Positions 35,818 through 51,488 are shown, counted from the stretch's first letter. The stretch is 64,000 nt of DNA from Pseudomonas cerasi (GCF_900074915.1 NZ_LT222319.1:2265001-2329000); one strand, 5' to 3'. Made by a program: numbers and translations. The notes: generated by a model not told the origin, from the sequence alone.

Positions 35818-36858
35818 ATGAAAAATTCCGGTTCAGTCGACGCTGAAAATGCCGCATCCGGTGTCAGTCGGCGCAAGGTTTTACAAGCGTCAGCGTTAGG
35901 CGCTGCTTCTGCTCTCGGGGCGTCGTTGGTGAGCGCCGCTTCTGCAAGCAATAAACCTCTATCCAGGGAAAGTGCAATGAGCATTGATGATGCCTTCCGC
36001 GTGACGTTTCACACTCAGCAGGTAGGGGACGTCAATGTGTTCTATCGCGAAGTCGGAGCCAGGGACGCCCCGGTGCTGCTGTTGCTTCATGGTTTCCCGA
36101 GTGCCAGTCACATGTTTCGTGACCTGATGCCATTGTTGGCGAGTCAGTACCGTCTGATCGCTCCCGATCTGCCCGGATTCGGTAATACCAAAGCACCACC
36201 GCGCGGGCAGTTCGATTACACATTCGAAAACCTTTACAAGGTAATCGAGGGCTTCACCGAGGCGCTGGGCCTGAAGAAGTATGCGTTATACATATTCGAC
36301 TATGGCGCACCGACAGGTTTGCGGCTCGCAGCGGCGAACCCGGAGAAGGTCACCGCAATCATCAGTCAGAACGGCAATGCCTACCTGGAAGGATTCAGCG
36401 ATCAATGGGGCCCGTGGCAAGCCTATTGGCGCGAGCCTTCGGCAGCCAATCGCGAAGCCTGTCGCGGCTCGCTGTCACCGCAAGTCATCCGGGACTGGCA
36501 ATACGGTACGGGAGCCGATCCTGAAAAGCTTTCTCCCGATGGCTGCAACCTCGACATTCTGTATATGGCGCGGCCGGGCGCAGAAGAGATCCAGCTTGAT
36601 CTGATTCTCGACTACCGCAGTAACGTAGCGGCTTACCCCTCGTTTCAGGAGTACCTGCGCAAATATCAGCCACCCTTGCTGGCGGTCTGGGGCAAGCACG
36701 ATCCTGCGTTCATACCTCCGGGCGCGCATGCTTTTCGCAAGGACGTTCCGGCTGCTGAAGTGCATCTGCTGGATGCAGGCCACTTTGCATTGGAAACGCA
36801 CGCGCCGGAGGTCGCCGAATACATTCGCGACTTTCTTTCGCGCGCGCTGAAAAACTGA
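35818..36858 (+). CDS. Alpha/beta hydrolase with Tat signal (epoxide hydrolase/dehalogenase type)
   Basis: This is a 346-residue protein. Residues 1-45 form a twin-arginine signal (SRRKVLQASALGAASALGASL region, Arg18-Arg19). The mature enzyme has HGFPS (91-95, oxyanion), an Asp nucleophile elbow FDYGAP (Asp161), acid Asp295 in GKHDPAF and base His322 in DAGHFALETH. An aspartate nucleophile indicates an epoxide hydrolase or haloalkane dehalogenase type of chemistry, not an esterase. An internal ATG at 35977 (MSIDDAFRVTFH) has a strong AGGGA ribosome site whereas the first ATG has none, so a cytoplasmic form may also, or mainly, be made. It is divergent from the LysR gene. Confidence 0.85.
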   Translation: MKNSGSVDAENAASGVSRRKVLQASALGAASALGASLVSAASASNKPLSRESAMSIDDAFRVTFHTQQVGDVNVFYREVGARDAPVLLLLHGFPSASHMFRDLMPLLASQYRLIAPDLPGFGNTKAPPRGQFDYTFENLYKVIEGFTEALGLKKYALYIFDYGAPTGLRLAAANPEKVTAIISQNGNAYLEGFSDQWGPWQAYWREPSAANREACRGSLSPQVIRDWQYGTGADPEKLSPDGCNLDILYMARPGAEEIQLDLILDYRSNVAAYPSFQEYLRKYQPPLLAVWGKHDPAFIPPGAHAFRKDVPAAEVHLLDAGHFALETHAPEVAEYIRDFLSRALKN

Positions 36859-36933
36859 AGGGGGCAATCATGTTCTTGAGCAGGGATCTCCCAGGCTTGC
36901 GAGATCACACCTGTAACTGAAATTTTTCATGGA

Positions 36934-36969
36934 TAAAAAAATCCCCGGCAACAGGCCGGGGATTTTTTT
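36934..36969 (-). terminator. Bidirectional terminator between hydrolase and idh
   Basis: AAAAAAATCCCCGGC and GCCGGGGATTTTTTT form a GC-rich stem with T runs on either side. It terminates the plus-strand hydrolase and the minus-strand idh. Confidence 0.9.
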
Positions 36970-36970
36970 G

Positions 36971-37000
36971 CGAGGCGGTGCATTTTTATGCACCGCCTCG
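36971..37000 (-). repeat. Perfect 13-bp inverted repeat after idh
   Basis: CGAGGCGGTGCAT and its exact reverse complement flank a TTTT loop, nine bases past the idh stop and directly abutting the terminator. It forms a very stable first hairpin in the idh transcript and probably protects its 3' end. Confidence 0.7.
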
Positions 37001-37009
37001 GATTGCCTC

Positions 37010-39849
<2,840 letters not shown>

Positions 39850-40128
39850 TCAGGCGTCCGCGTGAGCGTGGTCCTGCTGAAGCAGCGGCTGCGTGTCCTT
39901 TGCCGGATCCAGCTTTTTCTCTTCCGAGCTGTTGATTTTTATTGCCTGCAGCCCTTTAGGGCCGTGGGCGACTTCAAATCTGACTTTCTGGCCAGCCTTG
40001 AGGGTTTTGTAACCTTCCATTTCGATAGCCGAGAAATGAACGAACAGGTCCTCGTCACTCTTGCCTTCAGCGTTTATGAACCCAAACCCTTTTGCATTGT
40101 TGAACCACTTGACTTTTCCTTCAATCAT
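39850..40128 (-). CDS. cspD: Cold-shock-domain protein CspD
   Basis: This 92-residue protein has a cold-shock domain (residues 1-70) with the RNA-binding motifs KGFGFI and LFVHFSAI, followed by a charged tail of about 20 residues. The tail and the position divergent from clpS-clpA match CspD, a replication inhibitor and ClpA substrate in E. coli. The start MIEGKVKWF at 40128 has AGGGAG six bases upstream; the earlier in-frame ATG is too close to that site. Confidence 0.92.
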   Translation of the reverse strand: MIEGKVKWFNNAKGFGFINAEGKSDEDLFVHFSAIEMEGYKTLKAGQKVRFEVAHGPKGLQAIKINSSEEKKLDPAKDTQPLLQQDHAHADA

Positions 40129-40352
40129 CACCATCTCCCTCTGCAAAGGACTCCGTCAGGAGTATCATCCACTTCAATCCGCTGCCCACCCAAAAAATTT
40201 TGGTTGACTGTGCGGACCCTTTTTACCCAATGTGGGCTCTATTGGTTGTAACACCGTTTAGCTGATAGTCAAGGTCATGTGGCAGCCCATTTAAAAACCG
40301 TTCAGACTGCGACTAAATTGCTCAATCCGCCCTCAAACGAACATTTCTTTCC

Positions 40353-40715
40353 ATGCATGCATTCAGCAAGATTCGACTAACATTCAATCAGGATGATCCG
40401 CAGTCGCACGAGGACGACTCGGCGGGCATTGCGGTGCAGGACGCCAAGCCGACCCTGCAGGCGCCACCGATGTACAAGGTGGTTTTATTCAACGATGACT
40501 ACACCCCGATGGATTTCGTCGTAGAAGTGCTCGAGGTGTTTTTTAACCTGAATCGTGAGCTGGCTACCAAAGTCATGCTGGCCGTCCATACAGAGGGACG
40601 GGCAGTCTGCGGATTGTTTACCCGCGACATCGCCGAGACCAAGGCAATGCAGGTCAATCAATACGCCAGGGAGAGCCAGTATCCGCTACTCTGTGAGATC
40701 GAGAAGGACGGTTAA
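40353..40715 (+). CDS. clpS: ATP-dependent Clp protease adaptor ClpS
   Basis: ClpS is the 120-residue N-recognin that delivers proteins with N-terminal Leu, Phe, Tyr or Trp to ClpAP. An acidic N-terminal extension (13-25) precedes the core, with the substrate pocket residues in [16 protein letters not shown] and the conserved His of [10 protein letters not shown]. clpA starts 30 bases downstream. The genes that create N-degrons (bpt, aat) lie just beyond clpA. Confidence 0.97.
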   Translation: MHAFSKIRLTFNQDDPQSHEDDSAGIAVQDAKPTLQAPPMYKVVLFNDDYTPMDFVVEVLEVFFNLNRELATKVMLAVHTEGRAVCGLFTRDIAETKAMQVNQYARESQYPLLCEIEKDG

Positions 40716-40745
40716 ACGCCGACCACTTGGGTATGAGGTGAAGCT

Positions 40746-43019
40746 ATGTTAAACCGTGAGCTCGAAGTCACCCTCAATCTTGCCTTCAAGGAGGCACGTT
40801 CGAAGCGTCATGAGTTCATGACGGTCGAGCATCTCCTGCTGGCTCTATTGGACAATGAGGCTGCAGCCACTGTACTGCGTGCCTGCGGCGCAAACCTCGA
40901 TAAACTCAAGCATGATCTGCAGGAGTTCATCGACTCCACCACTCCGCTGATCCCCGTTCATGACGAGGACCGCGAGACACAACCGACGCTCGGGTTTCAG
41001 CGCGTGCTGCAACGGGCAGTCTTCCACGTGCAGAGCTCCGGCAAGCGCGAAGTGACCGGTGCCAACGTGCTGGTTGCGATTTTCAGTGAGCAGGAAAGCC
41101 AGGCCGTATTTCTGCTCAAGCAGCAGAGCGTGGCCCGGATTGATGTCGTCAACTATATCGCCCACGGTATCTCCAAGGTTCCAGGGCATGGCGAACACTC
41201 TTCTGAAGGTGAACAGGATATGCAGGACGACGAGGGCGGTGAAGCATCTTCCTCAGGCAATCCTCTGGATGCCTATGCCAGCAATCTGAACGAGTTGGCG
41301 CGTCAGGGGCGCATCGATCCACTGGTCGGCCGCGAAAGCGAAGTCGAGCGGGTGGCACAGATTCTGGCTCGTCGCCGCAAGAACAATCCTTTGCTGGTCG
41401 GTGAAGCGGGTGTCGGTAAAACGGCCATCGCCGAAGGTCTGGCCAAGCGCATCGTCGACAATCAGGTGCCTGACCTGCTTGCCAACAGCGTCGTCTACTC
41501 GCTCGATCTGGGCGCGTTGCTGGCCGGGACGAAATACCGCGGCGATTTCGAGAAGCGCTTCAAGGCGTTGCTCAATGAACTGCGCAAGCGTCCTCAGGCG
41601 ATCCTGTTCATTGACGAGATCCACACGATCATCGGTGCTGGCGCAGCGTCCGGCGGGGTAATGGATGCTTCCAACCTGCTCAAGCCACTGCTTTCTTCCG
41701 GCGAGATCCGTTGCATCGGTTCGACGACCTTTCAGGAATTTCGCGGGATTTTCGAGAAGGATCGTGCCTTGGCGCGTCGCTTCCAGAAAGTCGATGTGTC
41801 CGAGCCTTCGGTCGAGGACACCATCGGCATCCTGCGCGGCCTGAAAAGCCGTTTCGAGCAGCATCACAGCATCGAATACAGCGACGAAGCCCTGCGCGCC
41901 GCCGCCGAGCTCGCCTCGCGCTACATCAATGATCGTCATATGCCTGACAAGGCCATTGACGTGATCGATGAGGCGGGTGCCTATCAGCGTCTGCAGCCTG
42001 TCGAGCAGCGCGTCAAGCGCATCGATGTGCCTCAGGTCGAAGACATTGTCGCCAAGATCGCGCGCATTCCGCCAAAACACGTCAACAGCTCCGACAAGGA
42101 ACTGCTGCGTAACCTGGAGCGTGATCTCAAGCTCACCGTCTTCGGGCAGGATGCGGCCATCGATTCGTTGTCGACTGCGATCAAGCTGTCCCGTGCAGGT
42201 CTTAAATCGCCTGACAAGCCGGTCGGTTCGTTCCTGTTTGCCGGTCCTACGGGCGTCGGCAAGACCGAGGCGGCGCGTCAGTTGGCCAAGGCACTGGGCG
42301 TCGAGTTGATTCGTTTCGACATGTCCGAGTACATGGAGCGGCATACCGTTTCCCGTCTGATCGGTGCGCCTCCGGGTTACGTCGGTTTCGACCAGGGCGG
42401 TCTGCTGACCGAGGCCATTACCCGCCAGCCACATTGTGTGCTGTTGCTCGATGAAATCGAAAAGGCTCACCCGGAAGTCTTTAATCTGCTTCTGCAGGTG
42501 ATGGACCACGGTAGGCTGACCGACAACAACGGGCGCAAGGCGGACTTCCGCAATGTGATCGTGATCATGACCACCAACGCCGGGGCTGAGTCTGCTGCGC
42601 GCGCTTCGATCGGTTTCACGCATCAGGACCACTCGTCCGATGCGATGGAAGTGATCAAGAAGAGCTTCACGCCAGAGTTCCGCAACCGTCTGGATACCAT
42701 CATTCAGTTCGGTCGCCTCAGCCACGAAGTCATCAAGAGCGTGGTCGACAAGTTCCTCACCGAGCTTCAGGCCCAGCTGGAAGACAAGCGCGTACTGCTC
42801 GAAGTGTCCGAGGCGGCGAGAAGCTGGCTGGCGCAGGGTGGTTACGATGCGGCAATGGGTGCCAGACCGATGGCTCGCCTGATTCAGGACAAGATCAAAC
42901 GGCCTCTCGCCGAAGAGATCCTGTTCGGCGAACTGTCAGAGCATGGCGGCGTGGTTCACATCGATATCAAGGATGGCGAGATCACCTTCGATTTCGAAAC
43001 CACGGCAGAAATGGCCTGA
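40746..43019 (+). CDS. clpA: ATP-dependent Clp protease ATP-binding subunit ClpA
   Basis: ClpA is the AAA+ unfoldase of the ClpAP protease, 757 residues. It has an N-domain (1-145) that binds ClpS, a first AAA+ module with Walker [14 protein letters not shown] near residue 218 and DEIHTIIG, and a second with [13 protein letters not shown] near 500 and [12 protein letters not shown]. The IGL-type loop that docks ClpP is near residue 617 ([11 protein letters not shown]). A GAGGTG ribosome site precedes the ATG. An opposite-strand frame of 490 codons is a shadow. Confidence 0.98.
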   Translation: MLNRELEVTLNLAFKEARSKRHEFMTVEHLLLALLDNEAAATVLRACGANLDKLKHDLQEFIDSTTPLIPVHDEDRETQPTLGFQRVLQRAVFHVQSSGKREVTGANVLVAIFSEQESQAVFLLKQQSVARIDVVNYIAHGISKVPGHGEHSSEGEQDMQDDEGGEASSSGNPLDAYASNLNELARQGRIDPLVGRESEVERVAQILARRRKNNPLLVGEAGVGKTAIAEGLAKRIVDNQVPDLLANSVVYSLDLGALLAGTKYRGDFEKRFKALLNELRKRPQAILFIDEIHTIIGAGAASGGVMDASNLLKPLLSSGEIRCIGSTTFQEFRGIFEKDRALARRFQKVDVSEPSVEDTIGILRGLKSRFEQHHSIEYSDEALRAAAELASRYINDRHMPDKAIDVIDEAGAYQRLQPVEQRVKRIDVPQVEDIVAKIARIPPKHVNSSDKELLRNLERDLKLTVFGQDAAIDSLSTAIKLSRAGLKSPDKPVGSFLFAGPTGVGKTEAARQLAKALGVELIRFDMSEYMERHTVSRLIGAPPGYVGFDQGGLLTEAITRQPHCVLLLDEIEKAHPEVFNLLLQVMDHGRLTDNNGRKADFRNVIVIMTTNAGAESAARASIGFTHQDHSSDAMEVIKKSFTPEFRNRLDTIIQFGRLSHEVIKSVVDKFLTELQAQLEDKRVLLEVSEAARSWLAQGGYDAAMGARPMARLIQDKIKRPLAEEILFGELSEHGGVVHIDIKDGEITFDFETTAEMA

Positions 43020-43093
43020 TAGCCGACGCCTCGCCCCGCCTCATTGACGGATGCGGGGCAGGTCGAGGACATCGATTGTAAAAAACAGGCATA

Positions 43094-43124
43094 CAAAAAC
43101 GCCCGGCTTATGCCGGGCGTTTTC
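43094..43124. terminator. Bidirectional terminator between clpA and infA
   Basis: AAAACGCCCGGC / GCCGGGCGTTTT with a 4-base loop lies between the convergent clpA and infA stops. Confidence 0.9.
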
Positions 43125-43136
43125 GTTAATACCTGT

Positions 43137-43355
43137 TTAGCGAGCGCGGTAGGTGATGCGCCCTTTGCTCAGGTCGTAAGGCGTCAGCTCTACACGCACT
43201 TTGTCACCGGTCAGAATACGGATGTAATTCTTGCGCATCTTGCCGGAGATATGCGCGGTTACGACGTGCCCGTTTTCCAACTCCACGCGAAACATGGTGT
43301 TGGGCAGGGTGTCGACGACAGTGCCTTCCATTTCGAAGCTGTCTTCTTTCGACAT
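43137..43355 (-). CDS. infA: Translation initiation factor IF-1
   Basis: IF-1 is a 72-residue single S1/OB-fold protein ([46 protein letters not shown] by position 3-48, ending GRITYRAR). It binds the ribosomal A site during initiation. It lies between clpA and bpt, a placement common in proteobacteria. Confidence 0.98.
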
Positions 43356-43456
43356 GCAGTAAAGCCCTCGGTATACAAATGAGTGGCCCGGTGCAAGTGG
43401 CGCCAGGCAAAAGCGGCGTGCATTGTGCCCGAAAAAACCAGTTTAAGCCAAGGGGT

Positions 43457-44164
43457 TCAATACAGAGTGACCCATCTTTGATTGGTGAGCAGCTCGATGG
43501 GGCGATATTGAGTCTTGTAATTCATCTTTTTGCAGTTCTTGATCCAGTAGCCGAGGTACACCGCCTGCAGTTGCAGCCTGGCCGCTTCGGCGATCTGCCA
43601 CAAAATGGCGTAACGGCCCAGACTGCGGCGTTCTTCATCGGGTTCGTAGAACGTATAGACCGCCGAAAGCCCGTTGGGCAGCAGGTCGGTGACGGCAACT
43701 GCCAGCAGACGTTGATCGACACGAAATTCGTAAAAGCGCGAGAAAGGCAGGTCGCGAACCAGAAATGTCGAAAATTGCTCCCGGCTCGGCGGAAACATGT
43801 CGCCGTCAGCGTGCCGTTGTTCAATATAACGCTGATAAAGATCGAAGTATTCCTGAGTGAAAACAGGTTTGGCGCTTTGCACCTGAATGTCGGCATTGCG
43901 TTTCAGAATACGTTTTTGCTGACGGTCGGGAACGAAGAGGTTTACCGGAATGCGTGCGGGTACACAGGCGCTGCAGTTCTGGCAGTGCGGGCGATAAAGG
44001 TGATCACCGCTGCGGCGAAAACCCATGTCCGACAGGTCGGCATAGACCTGTACATCCATCGGCTGGCTGGGGTCCAGAAACAGGGTCGTCGCCTGCTCTT
44101 CGGGCAGGTAACTGCAGGTGTGCGGTTGAGTGGCATAAAACTTCAGCCTCGCCAGCTCTGTCAT
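43457..44164 (-). CDS. bpt: Aspartate/glutamate leucyl(arginyl)-tRNA-protein transferase
   Basis: This 235-residue aminoacyl-tRNA-protein transferase adds Leu (Bpt) or Arg (Ate) to N-terminal Asp or Glu, making N-degrons read by ClpS. The N-terminal domain has the [11 protein letters not shown] segment and a cysteine cluster CQNCSACVP; the GNAT-like C-terminal domain contains [24 protein letters not shown] and [14 protein letters not shown]. Family knowledge places gamma-proteobacterial members in the leucyl-transferring Bpt group; older annotation calls them ate. It lies 48 bases upstream of nothing but downstream of aat in the same orientation. Confidence 0.93.
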   Translation of the reverse strand: MTELARLKFYATQPHTCSYLPEEQATTLFLDPSQPMDVQVYADLSDMGFRRSGDHLYRPHCQNCSACVPARIPVNLFVPDRQQKRILKRNADIQVQSAKPVFTQEYFDLYQRYIEQRHADGDMFPPSREQFSTFLVRDLPFSRFYEFRVDQRLLAVAVTDLLPNGLSAVYTFYEPDEERRSLGRYAILWQIAEAARLQLQAVYLGYWIKNCKKMNYKTQYRPIELLTNQRWVTLY

Positions 44165-44212
44165 GGTCGTCGCCTAATGGTGAATCCTTACCCATGAGTG
44201 TATGCCAGCCTG

Positions 44213-44902
44213 TCAAACTCGCCTAGCTGACCAGTCAGCGTCGGTCGGCTGATCAAGATGGCGGGACAGGTAATCGGCGAAAGTCTGCCGAGGAATGGCG
44301 CGCGCGCCGAAGCTGTGCAGATGCTGAGTGGGCATCTGGCAGTCGATCAACACAAATCCCCATTCAGTCAAATGCTCTACCAGGGTGGCAAAGCCGACCT
44401 TGGAGGCGTTATCTGCCCGGCTGAACATAGATTCGCCGAAAAACAGCTGCCCCATTGCCAGGCCATAAAGCCCACCGACCAGCTCATCCTGATCCCAGAC
44501 CTCGACGCTGTGCGCATGTCCACGGCGGTGCAGCTCGATATAGGCCTCCTGCATCGAGCCGGTTATCCAGGTTTCGTTGGCATAACTGCGAGGGGCGGCG
44601 CAGGCCGTGATCACGCTGGCGAAGTCCTGATCGAAGGTCACCCGATAGCGCGACTGGCGCAGAACCTTGCCAAGACTTCGCGAGACGTGCAGTTCTTCGG
44701 GAAATAACACAGTGCGCGGATCGGGGGACCACCAGAGAATCGGCTGACCGTCCTGAAACCAGGGAAAGCAGCCGTGTCGATAGGCGCTGATCAGGCGATC
44801 GGCCGACAAGTCTCCGCCTGCGGCAAGCAAGCCGTTGGGTTCGCGGAGGGCTTTTTCCAGTGGCGGAAAATCGAGGCTGTTGCGGTTCAACCAGGTCAGC
44901 AT
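44213..44902 (-). CDS. aat: Leucyl/phenylalanyl-tRNA-protein transferase
   Basis: Aat adds Leu or Phe to N-terminal Lys or Arg, the other route to ClpS-recognised N-degrons. The protein has 229 residues from [16 protein letters not shown] at 44902; the frame stays open to 44974. Conserved segments are [30 protein letters not shown], and [19 protein letters not shown]. It is co-oriented with bpt, 48 bases apart, and probably in one transcript. Confidence 0.96.
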   Translation of the reverse strand: MLTWLNRNSLDFPPLEKALREPNGLLAAGGDLSADRLISAYRHGCFPWFQDGQPILWWSPDPRTVLFPEELHVSRSLGKVLRQSRYRVTFDQDFASVITACAAPRSYANETWITGSMQEAYIELHRRGHAHSVEVWDQDELVGGLYGLAMGQLFFGESMFSRADNASKVGFATLVEHLTEWGFVLIDCQMPTQHLHSFGARAIPRQTFADYLSRHLDQPTDADWSARRV

Positions 44903-45370
44903 GGCATCACAACTTTGCGGAAGGGGAGGGCGCACCTGTCTGTAAGTGCAACTCTGTGCGACAGGCGTGGTCACAAGCGGTTGTCATTATGGCGCGTACC
45001 TTGTGCATGCGGTAGGGCGCGAGTCTCGCAGCGGTCGTATGGTCGTTCAAGTTGCGGGCCGTTGATAGAAACACTCCATAAGCCTTTGTCACAAAACGTA
45101 ATGCATGCTCAAATTGAACATCATCAGTGAAGGTGAAAGCATGTTGTGTCTTGCGGAACCGTCTGAAGTGGAGATGGTGTGTTTTCGTACAGACTCAAGT
45201 GGCTGTAAAGCCGTACAATGCCTGTTTTGGGCGTTATCATTCAAGCGTCTGTCGACAGGCTTTCCCGCTGTCTGCACTCCCTGTCCATTCGGGAGCCGTC
45301 AGTGCCGTCCGACAGCCGTTTCTGGTCAATCAACGAGATGTTCGCGCTACCGCGCAGGAAATAAAGCGTT
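44903..45370. other. aat-ftsK intergenic region, no gene seen
   Basis: These 468 bases separate divergent aat and ftsK. Short plus-strand ORFs (for example 45105-45374) are not convincing. From memory, P. aeruginosa has trxB1 between these genes; no trace of a flavoprotein coding sequence is seen here. A GGAACC at 45154 has no CCAC partner, so it is not a hrp box. The region presumably holds the ftsK promoter. Confidence 0.4.
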
Positions 45371-47776
45371 TTGAAGAAATCCACCCCCGCACCCAGCGCT
45401 GTCCCGCTTTGGCGGCAGCAATTGCACTACCGGCTCAAGGAAGGGGCCCTGATCGCCTTCGGCGCACTGTGCCTGTATCTGATGATGGCCTTGCTGACCT
45501 ACGATCAGAGCGATCCCGGCTGGAGCCACACCAGCAGCAATGCGGCGCAGGTTCAGAATGCCGCAGGGCGTGCAGGTGCGTTCTGTGCCGATATTCTGTT
45601 CATGGTTCTGGGCTACTTCGCCTACATCTTCCCACTGTTGCTGGCGATCAAGGCCTGGCAGGTGTTTCGCCATCGCCATGAGCCTTGGCAATGGAGCGGC
45701 TGGCTGTTTTCCTGGCGCCTGATCGGGCTGGTGTTCCTGATCCTCGCGGGTGCTGCGCTGGCGCATATTCACTTCCATTTTTCGGCCGGTTTCCCGGGTT
45801 CGGCAGGCGGTGTGCTGGGCGAAGTGCTCGGCGATCTGGCCAAGAAAGCCCTGAATATTCAAGGCAGCACCTTGCTGTTCATTGCCCTGTTTCTGTTCGG
45901 CCTGACGGTGTTTACCGACCTGTCCTGGTTCAAGGTGATGGATGTCACCGGCAAGATCACCCTCGATCTGTTCGAACTGTTTCAAGGCGCTGCGAACCGC
46001 TGGTGGACCGCCCGTGCCGAGCGCAAGCAGATGGTTGCGCAGTTGCGTGAGGTGGACATGCGTGTCAACGATGTGGTGGCGCCTGTGGCGCCCGATCGTC
46101 GCGAGCAGGCCAAGGCCAGAGAGCGCCTGGTGGAGCGTGAAGCGTCGTTGAGCAAACACATGACCGAGCGCGAAAAGCACGTGCCTGCGGTCATCGCGCC
46201 AGCGCCTTCGAAGCCTGTAGAGCCCAGCAAGCGCGTCATGAAGGAAAAGCAGGCCCCGCTGTTCGTGGACAGCGCAGTGGAAGGCACGCTGCCGCCGATT
46301 TCCATCCTCGACCCGGCAGAGAAGAAGCAGCTCAACTATTCCCCGGAGTCTCTGGCGGCCATCGGTCATTTGCTGGAAATCAAGCTCAAGGAATTCGGTG
46401 TGGAGGTGTCGGTAGACTCCATCCATCCCGGTCCGGTGATTACTCGCTACGAGATCCAGCCAGCTGCCGGCGTCAAGGTCAGCCGCATTTCCAACCTCGC
46501 CAAGGACCTTGCGCGCTCGCTCGCCGTGACCAGCGTTCGTGTGGTCGAGGTGATTCCGGGCAAGACCACCGTCGGTATCGAGATCCCTAACGAAGACCGC
46601 CAGATCGTGCGTTTCTCCGAGGTGTTGTCCACACCTGAATACGATAACGCCAAGTCGCCCGTCACCCTGGCGCTGGGCCACGATATCGGCGGCAAGCCGG
46701 TGATTACCGATCTGGCGAAGATGCCCCACCTGCTGGTGGCCGGTACGACCGGTTCCGGTAAATCGGTGGGTGTGAACGCCATGATCCTGTCGATCCTGTT
46801 CAAGTCCGGCCCGGAAGACGCCAAGCTGATCATGATCGACCCGAAAATGCTCGAGCTGTCCATCTACGAAGGTATTCCGCACCTGTTGTGTCCGGTGGTC
46901 ACCGACATGAAGGACGCCGCCAACGCCTTGCGCTGGAGCGTTGCCGAGATGGAGCGCCGCTACAAGCTGATGGCGAAGATGGGCGTACGTAACCTGTCCG
47001 GCTTCAATCAGAAGGTCAAGGAAGCTCAGGATGCCGGCGAGCCGCTTGCCGATCCGCTGTACAAGCGCGAAAGCATTCATGACGAAGCGCCGCTGCTGAG
47101 CAAACTGCCGACCATCGTCGTGGTGGTGGACGAGTTCGCCGACATGATGATGATCGTCGGCAAGAAGGTCGAAGAGCTGATCGCGCGTATCGCCCAGAAG
47201 GCGCGTGCGGCGGGGATTCACCTGATCCTCGCGACCCAGCGTCCGTCGGTGGATGTGATCACCGGTCTGATCAAGGCCAACATTCCGACGCGTATGGCGT
47301 TCCAGGTGTCGAGCAAGATCGATTCGCGGACCATCATCGACCAGGGTGGCGCCGAACAACTGTTGGGCCACGGTGACATGCTGTACATGCCGCCGGGCAC
47401 CAGCCTGCCGATCCGTGTGCATGGCGCGTTCGTTTCCGATGAAGAAGTGCATCGCGTGGTAGAAGCCTGGAAGCTGCGTGGTTCTCCGGACTACAACGAC
47501 GATATTCTCGCTGGCGTCGAAGAGCCCGGCAGTGGCTTTGATGGCGGTGGCGGCGAAGGCAGTGAAGACAGCGAAAGCGACGCGCTTTACGATGAGGCCG
47601 TCAAGTTTGTGCTGGAAAGCCGTCGCGCCTCGATTTCTGCCGTACAGCGCAAGTTGAAGATCGGCTATAACCGCGCAGCGCGCATGATCGAAGCGATGGA
47701 AATGGCAGGGGTCGTGACCTCCATGAATACCAACGGTTCGCGCGAAGTCCTGGCCCCCGGGCCGGTGCGCGACTGA
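45371..47776 (+). CDS. ftsK: DNA translocase FtsK
   Basis: FtsK is the septal DNA pump that resolves chromosome dimers with XerCD. The 801-residue protein has four N-terminal membrane helices (about 24-175), a fairly short linker, a RecA-like motor with Walker [13 protein letters not shown] near residue 457 and Walker [13 protein letters not shown], and a C-terminal winged-helix gamma domain (about 735-790, [21 protein letters not shown]) that reads KOPS sites. Initiation is at a TTG (45371) with AGGAAA upstream; no ATG lies nearby in frame. Confidence 0.97.
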   Translation: MKKSTPAPSAVPLWRQQLHYRLKEGALIAFGALCLYLMMALLTYDQSDPGWSHTSSNAAQVQNAAGRAGAFCADILFMVLGYFAYIFPLLLAIKAWQVFRHRHEPWQWSGWLFSWRLIGLVFLILAGAALAHIHFHFSAGFPGSAGGVLGEVLGDLAKKALNIQGSTLLFIALFLFGLTVFTDLSWFKVMDVTGKITLDLFELFQGAANRWWTARAERKQMVAQLREVDMRVNDVVAPVAPDRREQAKARERLVEREASLSKHMTEREKHVPAVIAPAPSKPVEPSKRVMKEKQAPLFVDSAVEGTLPPISILDPAEKKQLNYSPESLAAIGHLLEIKLKEFGVEVSVDSIHPGPVITRYEIQPAAGVKVSRISNLAKDLARSLAVTSVRVVEVIPGKTTVGIEIPNEDRQIVRFSEVLSTPEYDNAKSPVTLALGHDIGGKPVITDLAKMPHLLVAGTTGSGKSVGVNAMILSILFKSGPEDAKLIMIDPKMLELSIYEGIPHLLCPVVTDMKDAANALRWSVAEMERRYKLMAKMGVRNLSGFNQKVKEAQDAGEPLADPLYKRESIHDEAPLLSKLPTIVVVVDEFADMMMIVGKKVEELIARIAQKARAAGIHLILATQRPSVDVITGLIKANIPTRMAFQVSSKIDSRTIIDQGGAEQLLGHGDMLYMPPGTSLPIRVHGAFVSDEEVHRVVEAWKLRGSPDYNDDILAGVEEPGSGFDGGGGEGSEDSESDALYDEAVKFVLESRRASISAVQRKLKIGYNRAARMIEAMEMAGVVTSMNTNGSREVLAPGPVRD

Positions 47777-47852
47777 TTTTTATCACCCCGTATTGCGGCG
47801 ACGGCGTGCACGTCACGCTGTCGCATCATCATCGACTTCAAAGAGGAATCCA

Positions 47853-48476
47853 ATGCGCCTTATCCGCATGCTGTTGGCCACCGCACTGACCTTCTCCATG
47901 ATCCCCGCCCATGCCGACAGCAAAGACGTGGCGCGCCTGACTCAGTTGCTGGAGAAATCCCAGACCCTGACCGCTCGTTTCTCGCAACTGACGCTGGACG
48001 GTGGCGGTACCCAGTTGCAGGAAACCACCGGCGAAATGGCGCTGCAACGCCCAGGCCTGTTCAACTGGCATACCGATGCGCCACAGGAACAGTTGATGGT
48101 CTCGGACGGCAAGAAAGTCTCGCTGTGGGACCCTGATCTGGAGCAGGTCACGATCAAGAAGCTCGACCAGCGCCTGACCCAGACTCCAGCCTTGCTGTTG
48201 TCCGGTGATGTGTCGAAGATCAGCGAAAGCTTCGACATCACCGCGAAAGAGGCGGGTGGCGTGATCGATTTCGTGCTCAAGCCCAAGACCAAGGACACGC
48301 TGTTCGACAGTCTGCGCCTGTCGTTTCGCAACGGTATCATCAACGACATGCAGTTGATCGATAGCGTGGGTCAGCGCACCAATATCCTGTTCACCGGGGT
48401 CAAGGCCAACGAGTCGATCGCAGCCAGCAAGTTTCAGTTTCAGATTCCCAAGGGCGCTGATGTCATTCAAGAATAA
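47853..48476 (+). CDS. lolA: Outer-membrane lipoprotein carrier protein LolA
   Basis: LolA is the periplasmic chaperone that ferries lipoproteins from LolCDE to LolB. The 207-residue protein has a signal peptide of 21 residues (ends IPAHA) followed by the LolA fold: [54 protein letters not shown] (by position, about 60-100). The ATG at 47853 has GAGGAA before it; an upstream in-frame start at 47793 would add a non-signal extension. It lies between ftsK and rarA, the usual order. Confidence 0.96.
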   Translation: MRLIRMLLATALTFSMIPAHADSKDVARLTQLLEKSQTLTARFSQLTLDGGGTQLQETTGEMALQRPGLFNWHTDAPQEQLMVSDGKKVSLWDPDLEQVTIKKLDQRLTQTPALLLSGDVSKISESFDITAKEAGGVIDFVLKPKTKDTLFDSLRLSFRNGIINDMQLIDSVGQRTNILFTGVKANESIAASKFQFQIPKGADVIQE

Positions 48477-48494
48477 AAGGGCCGATTTCTGACC

Positions 48495-49816
48495 ATGGAT
48501 CTGTTCAGCCGCGAACCGATAGCTCAGCCTCTGGCTGCACGTTTGCGTGCTACCAACCTGGATGAATATGTCGGTCAGGAACATGTGCTTGCCCACGGCA
48601 AGCCCCTGCGTGAGGCGCTGGAGCAGGGCGCACTGCACTCGATGATTTTCTGGGGCCCGCCCGGCGTCGGTAAAACCACCCTGGCGAAGCTTCTGGCCAA
48701 GGTGTCGGACGCGCACTTCGAGACGGTTTCGGCAGTGCTCGCCGGGGTCAAGGAAATCCGCCAGGCCGTCGAAGTCGCCCGTCAACAGGCCGGACAGTAC
48801 GGCAAGCGTACTATCCTGTTCGTCGACGAAGTGCACCGCTTCAACAAGTCACAGCAGGATGCCTTCCTGCCTTACGTCGAGGACGGCACGCTGATCTTTA
48901 TCGGCGCGACCACCGAAAACCCGTCGTTCGAACTCAACAACGCCCTGTTGTCCCGGGCGCGTGTCTACGTGCTCAAAAGCCTGGACGAGGCGGCGCTGCG
49001 CAAGCTGGTCAATCGTGCCCTGACCGAAGAGCGCGGGCTGGGCAAGCGGCAGCTGACCCTGAGCGATGAGGGGTTTGCGATTCTGATGTCCGCCGCCGAT
49101 GGCGACGGTCGGCGCATGCTCAACCTGCTGGAGAACGCCTCGGATCTGGCCGAAGACGGCAGCGAAATCGATGTCGGGCTGCTGCAGAGCCTGTTGGGTG
49201 ACAGTCGACGCCGCTTCGACAAGGGCGGCGAGGCGTTCTACGACCAGATATCGGCGCTGCACAAGTCGATTCGCGGTTCCAATCCCGATGCGGCCCTGTA
49301 CTGGTTTGCGCGGATGATCGACGGCGGCTGTGATCCGCTGTATCTGGCGCGCCGCGTGGTGCGCATGGCCAGTGAAGACATCGGTAATGCCGATCCTCGC
49401 GCGCTGCCGTTGTGCATGTCCGCCTGGGATGTACAGGAACGCCTCGGCAGTCCCGAGGGCGAACTGGCGGTCGCGCAGGCCATTGTCTATCTCGCCTGCG
49501 CGCCGAAAAGCAACGCGGTCTACATGGCGTTCAAGGCGGCCATGCGTGAAGCGGGCGAGCACGGTTCGCTGGAGGTTCCGCTGCACTTGCGCAATGCGCC
49601 TACCAAGCTGATGAAGCAGCTCGGTTACGGTGAAGAATATCGCTATGCCCATGACGAGCCCGATGCTTATGCGGCTGGCGAAGACTACTTTCCAGACGAG
49701 CTGGAGCCACGGCAGTATTACCAGCCTGTACCTCGCGGTCTGGAACTCAAGATCGGCGAAAAGCTCAGGCATCTGAACGCATTGGACGATGCCAGCCCTC
49801 GTAAGCGGAGAAAGTG

Positions 49817-49817
<1 letters not shown>
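48495..49817 (+). CDS. rarA: Replication-associated recombination protein RarA (MgsA)
   Basis: RarA is an AAA+ ATPase related to clamp loaders that acts at stalled replication forks with SSB. The 440-residue protein has Walker [16 protein letters not shown] near residue 55, Walker [20 protein letters not shown], sensor 1 [24 protein letters not shown], and the C-terminal tetramerisation domain. Its TGA stop overlaps the crcB ATG by one base. Confidence 0.97.

Positions 49818-51488
<1,671 letters not shown>

Noticed and set aside
45154..45159. GGAACC as a possible hrp box
   Set aside because: No CCAC element follows at the required 15-16 base spacing, and the downstream gene is ftsK.
45347..47452. 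Minus-strand open frame of 701 codons opposite ftsK
   Set aside because: His/Arg/Gln-rich antisense frame of ftsK with no recognisable domain.
49600..49816. Fluoride riboswitch before crcB
   Set aside because: crcB starts on the rarA stop codon, and the preceding sequence is rarA coding sequence with no riboswitch core.
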